This document shows, piece by piece, positions 4,358 to 5,242 of a stretch of 5,242 nucleotides of DNA. A program made the position numbers and the translations under genes. The notes beneath the pieces were generated by a model, which saw only the letters and a list, made by a program, of their open reading frames with translations, was not told where the DNA came from and ran no database searches. The stretch covers positions 1-5,242 of the forward strand of contig DYIH01000066.1 of NCBI GenBank assembly GCA_020723785.1. The letters run 5' to 3'. Position 1 is the first letter of the stretch. Every line of letters starts with the position of its first letter. The DNA is from Thermaerobacter marianensis. Lineage in GTDB: Bacteria; Bacillota; Sulfobacillia; DYIH01.

Positions 4358-5242
4358 ATGGAAGCCGAAGACCTGTTGCTTATCCCCGGCCCGACCCAGG
4401 TGCCGCCCGAAGTACGCCAGGCCGTCTCGCGGCAGATGATCAACCACCGTGGGCCGTCCTTCACCCGCCTGTACCAGGAGATCCAGCAGGGGCTGAAGCC
4501 CGTCCTCCGTTCCGCGGACGACATCCTCATCTTCCCCTCGGCGGGGACCGGCGTCATGGAGTCGGCCGTCGTAAACCTGTTCTCGCCGGGCGACCGGGTG
4601 CTCGTCGGGGTGATGGGCGAATTCGGCGAGCGCTTCGCCAGGATTTCTGAAGCCTACGGCCTGCATGTGGACCGGCTGACCGTCGAACCCGGCACCGCCG
4701 TCACCGCCGGACAGCTGGCCGCCAGCATCGACCAAGCCGGCGCCGGAGCCTACAAGGCCGTCCTCGTCACCCATAACAAGACCTCCACCAGCGTCGCCCT
4801 CGACCTCCAAACCGTCGCGAAAACCGTCAAGTCACGGGGGCTCCTGCTGGTCGTGGACGCCGTCAGCTCGGTCGGCGGCATCGAGGTTCGCTGCGACGAG
4901 TGGGGCATCGACGTGCTGGTCACCTCCTCGCAGAAGGCGCTCATGACGCCGCCCGGCCTCGGGCTGGTCTACGTGAACCCGGCCGCCTGGCCGGCCGTCG
5001 AGGCGGCCCGCCTGCCCCGCTTCTACTGGGACTACAGGAAAGCCAGGGCGTCGGGAGCCAAGGGGCAGACGCCCTACACCCCAGCCGTCGGGTTATGGTT
5101 CGGCCTGCAGGCGGCCCTGAAGCTGATCGCCGCCGAGGGGCTGGACAACATCTACCGCCGCCACCGCACGATGGCCCTGGCCTTCCGGGCCGGCGCCCGG
5201 GCCATGGGCCTGGAACTCCTGGCCGGCGACGAATGCGCCTCG
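4358..5242 (+). CDS. Class V PLP aminotransferase, serine-pyruvate / alanine-glyoxylate type (C-terminus beyond window)
   Basis: The frame is open from ATG at 4358 to the edge: 295 residues of a protein usually about 380-390 long. Residues 7-14 read LLIPGPTQ, the family's opening signature. SAGTG (61-65) is the phosphate-binding turn, VVDAVSSVGG (165-174) carries the Asp that contacts the PLP pyridine nitrogen (D167), and TSSQKAL (189-195) carries the Schiff-base lysine K193. Relatives transfer amino groups among serine, alanine, glyoxylate and pyruvate, and in many anaerobes the gene sits beside serA, so a role in serine/glycine metabolism is likely. The next gene is not visible. An in-frame ATG at 4346 directly abuts the GAGGGGG ribosome binding site (4339-4345) and is too close to it, so 4358, 12 nt away, is preferred. 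The usual HNETSTG motif reads HNKTSTS (139-145). Expression is probably attenuated by the leader terminator at 4253-4303. Confidence 0.92.
   Translation, partial: MEAEDLLLIPGPTQVPPEVRQAVSRQMINHRGPSFTRLYQEIQQGLKPVLRSADDILIFPSAGTGVMESAVVNLFSPGDRVLVGVMGEFGERFARISEAYGLHVDRLTVEPGTAVTAGQLAASIDQAGAGAYKAVLVTHNKTSTSVALDLQTVAKTVKSRGLLLVVDAVSSVGGIEVRCDEWGIDVLVTSSQKALMTPPGLGLVYVNPAAWPAVEAARLPRFYWDYRKARASGAKGQTPYTPAVGLWFGLQAALKLIAAEGLDNIYRRHRTMALAFRAGARAMGLELLAGDECAS

Noticed and set aside
4208..4810. A 200-residue minus-strand open frame
   Set aside because: It is antisense to the aminotransferase gene and its leader, and its composition is an artefact of high GC content.

Overview
The window is GC-rich chromosomal DNA, probably from a high-GC member of the Firmicutes/Clostridia (a Moorella-, Pelotomaculum- or Desulfotomaculum-like organism). 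This rests on a very strong AAAGGAGGTGA ribosome binding site, a ClpC-type ATPase with an McsA/ClpE-like zinc finger, TATAAT-type promoter elements and U-tailed intrinsic terminators. The lineage is an inference from style, not from a marker gene.

Layout. (1) Positions 1-1000, minus strand: the N-terminal 333 residues of a ClpC-family AAA+ unfoldase, running off the left edge, with a putative promoter and a 16-bp palindrome in its leader. (2) Positions about 1100-1530: no intact gene. This part holds mobile-element debris: a 162-bp segment bounded by perfect 17-bp inverted repeats that encloses a short remnant of what looks like an IS1182-type transposase N-terminus, plus further same-orientation copies of the repeat motif. 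(3) Positions 1600-1839, minus strand: a small, complete gene for a heavy-metal-associated (HMA)-like domain protein whose metal loop has lost one of the two usual cysteines. (4) Positions 1860-2476: non-coding or degenerate DNA. An AT-richer patch with an inverted repeat near 2150-2275 resembles an insertion-sequence edge, followed by a short plus-strand gene-like fragment with no proper ends. (5) Positions 2477-4009, minus strand: a complete 510-residue membrane protein with about seven transmembrane segments fused to a spermidine-synthase-like AdoMet-binding domain. (6) Positions 4010-4357: a divergent control region with a minus-strand intrinsic terminator next to a TATAAT box, and a plus-strand promoter followed closely by a strong GC-rich terminator in the leader of the next gene. 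(7) Positions 4358-5242, plus strand: 295 residues of a class V PLP-dependent aminotransferase (serine-pyruvate / alanine-glyoxylate type), running off the right edge.

The genes do not form one pathway. Each looks separately transcribed: protein quality control (Clp), a possible metal-related small protein, an AdoMet-domain membrane protein and a serine/glycine/glyoxylate aminotransferase. I found no convincing new multi-gene system. The observations most worth following are the leader terminator of the aminotransferase gene, the minus-strand terminator wedged between the divergent promoters, the short mobile element with transposase remnant, and the altered motifs in the HMA, Clp zinc-finger and aminotransferase proteins.
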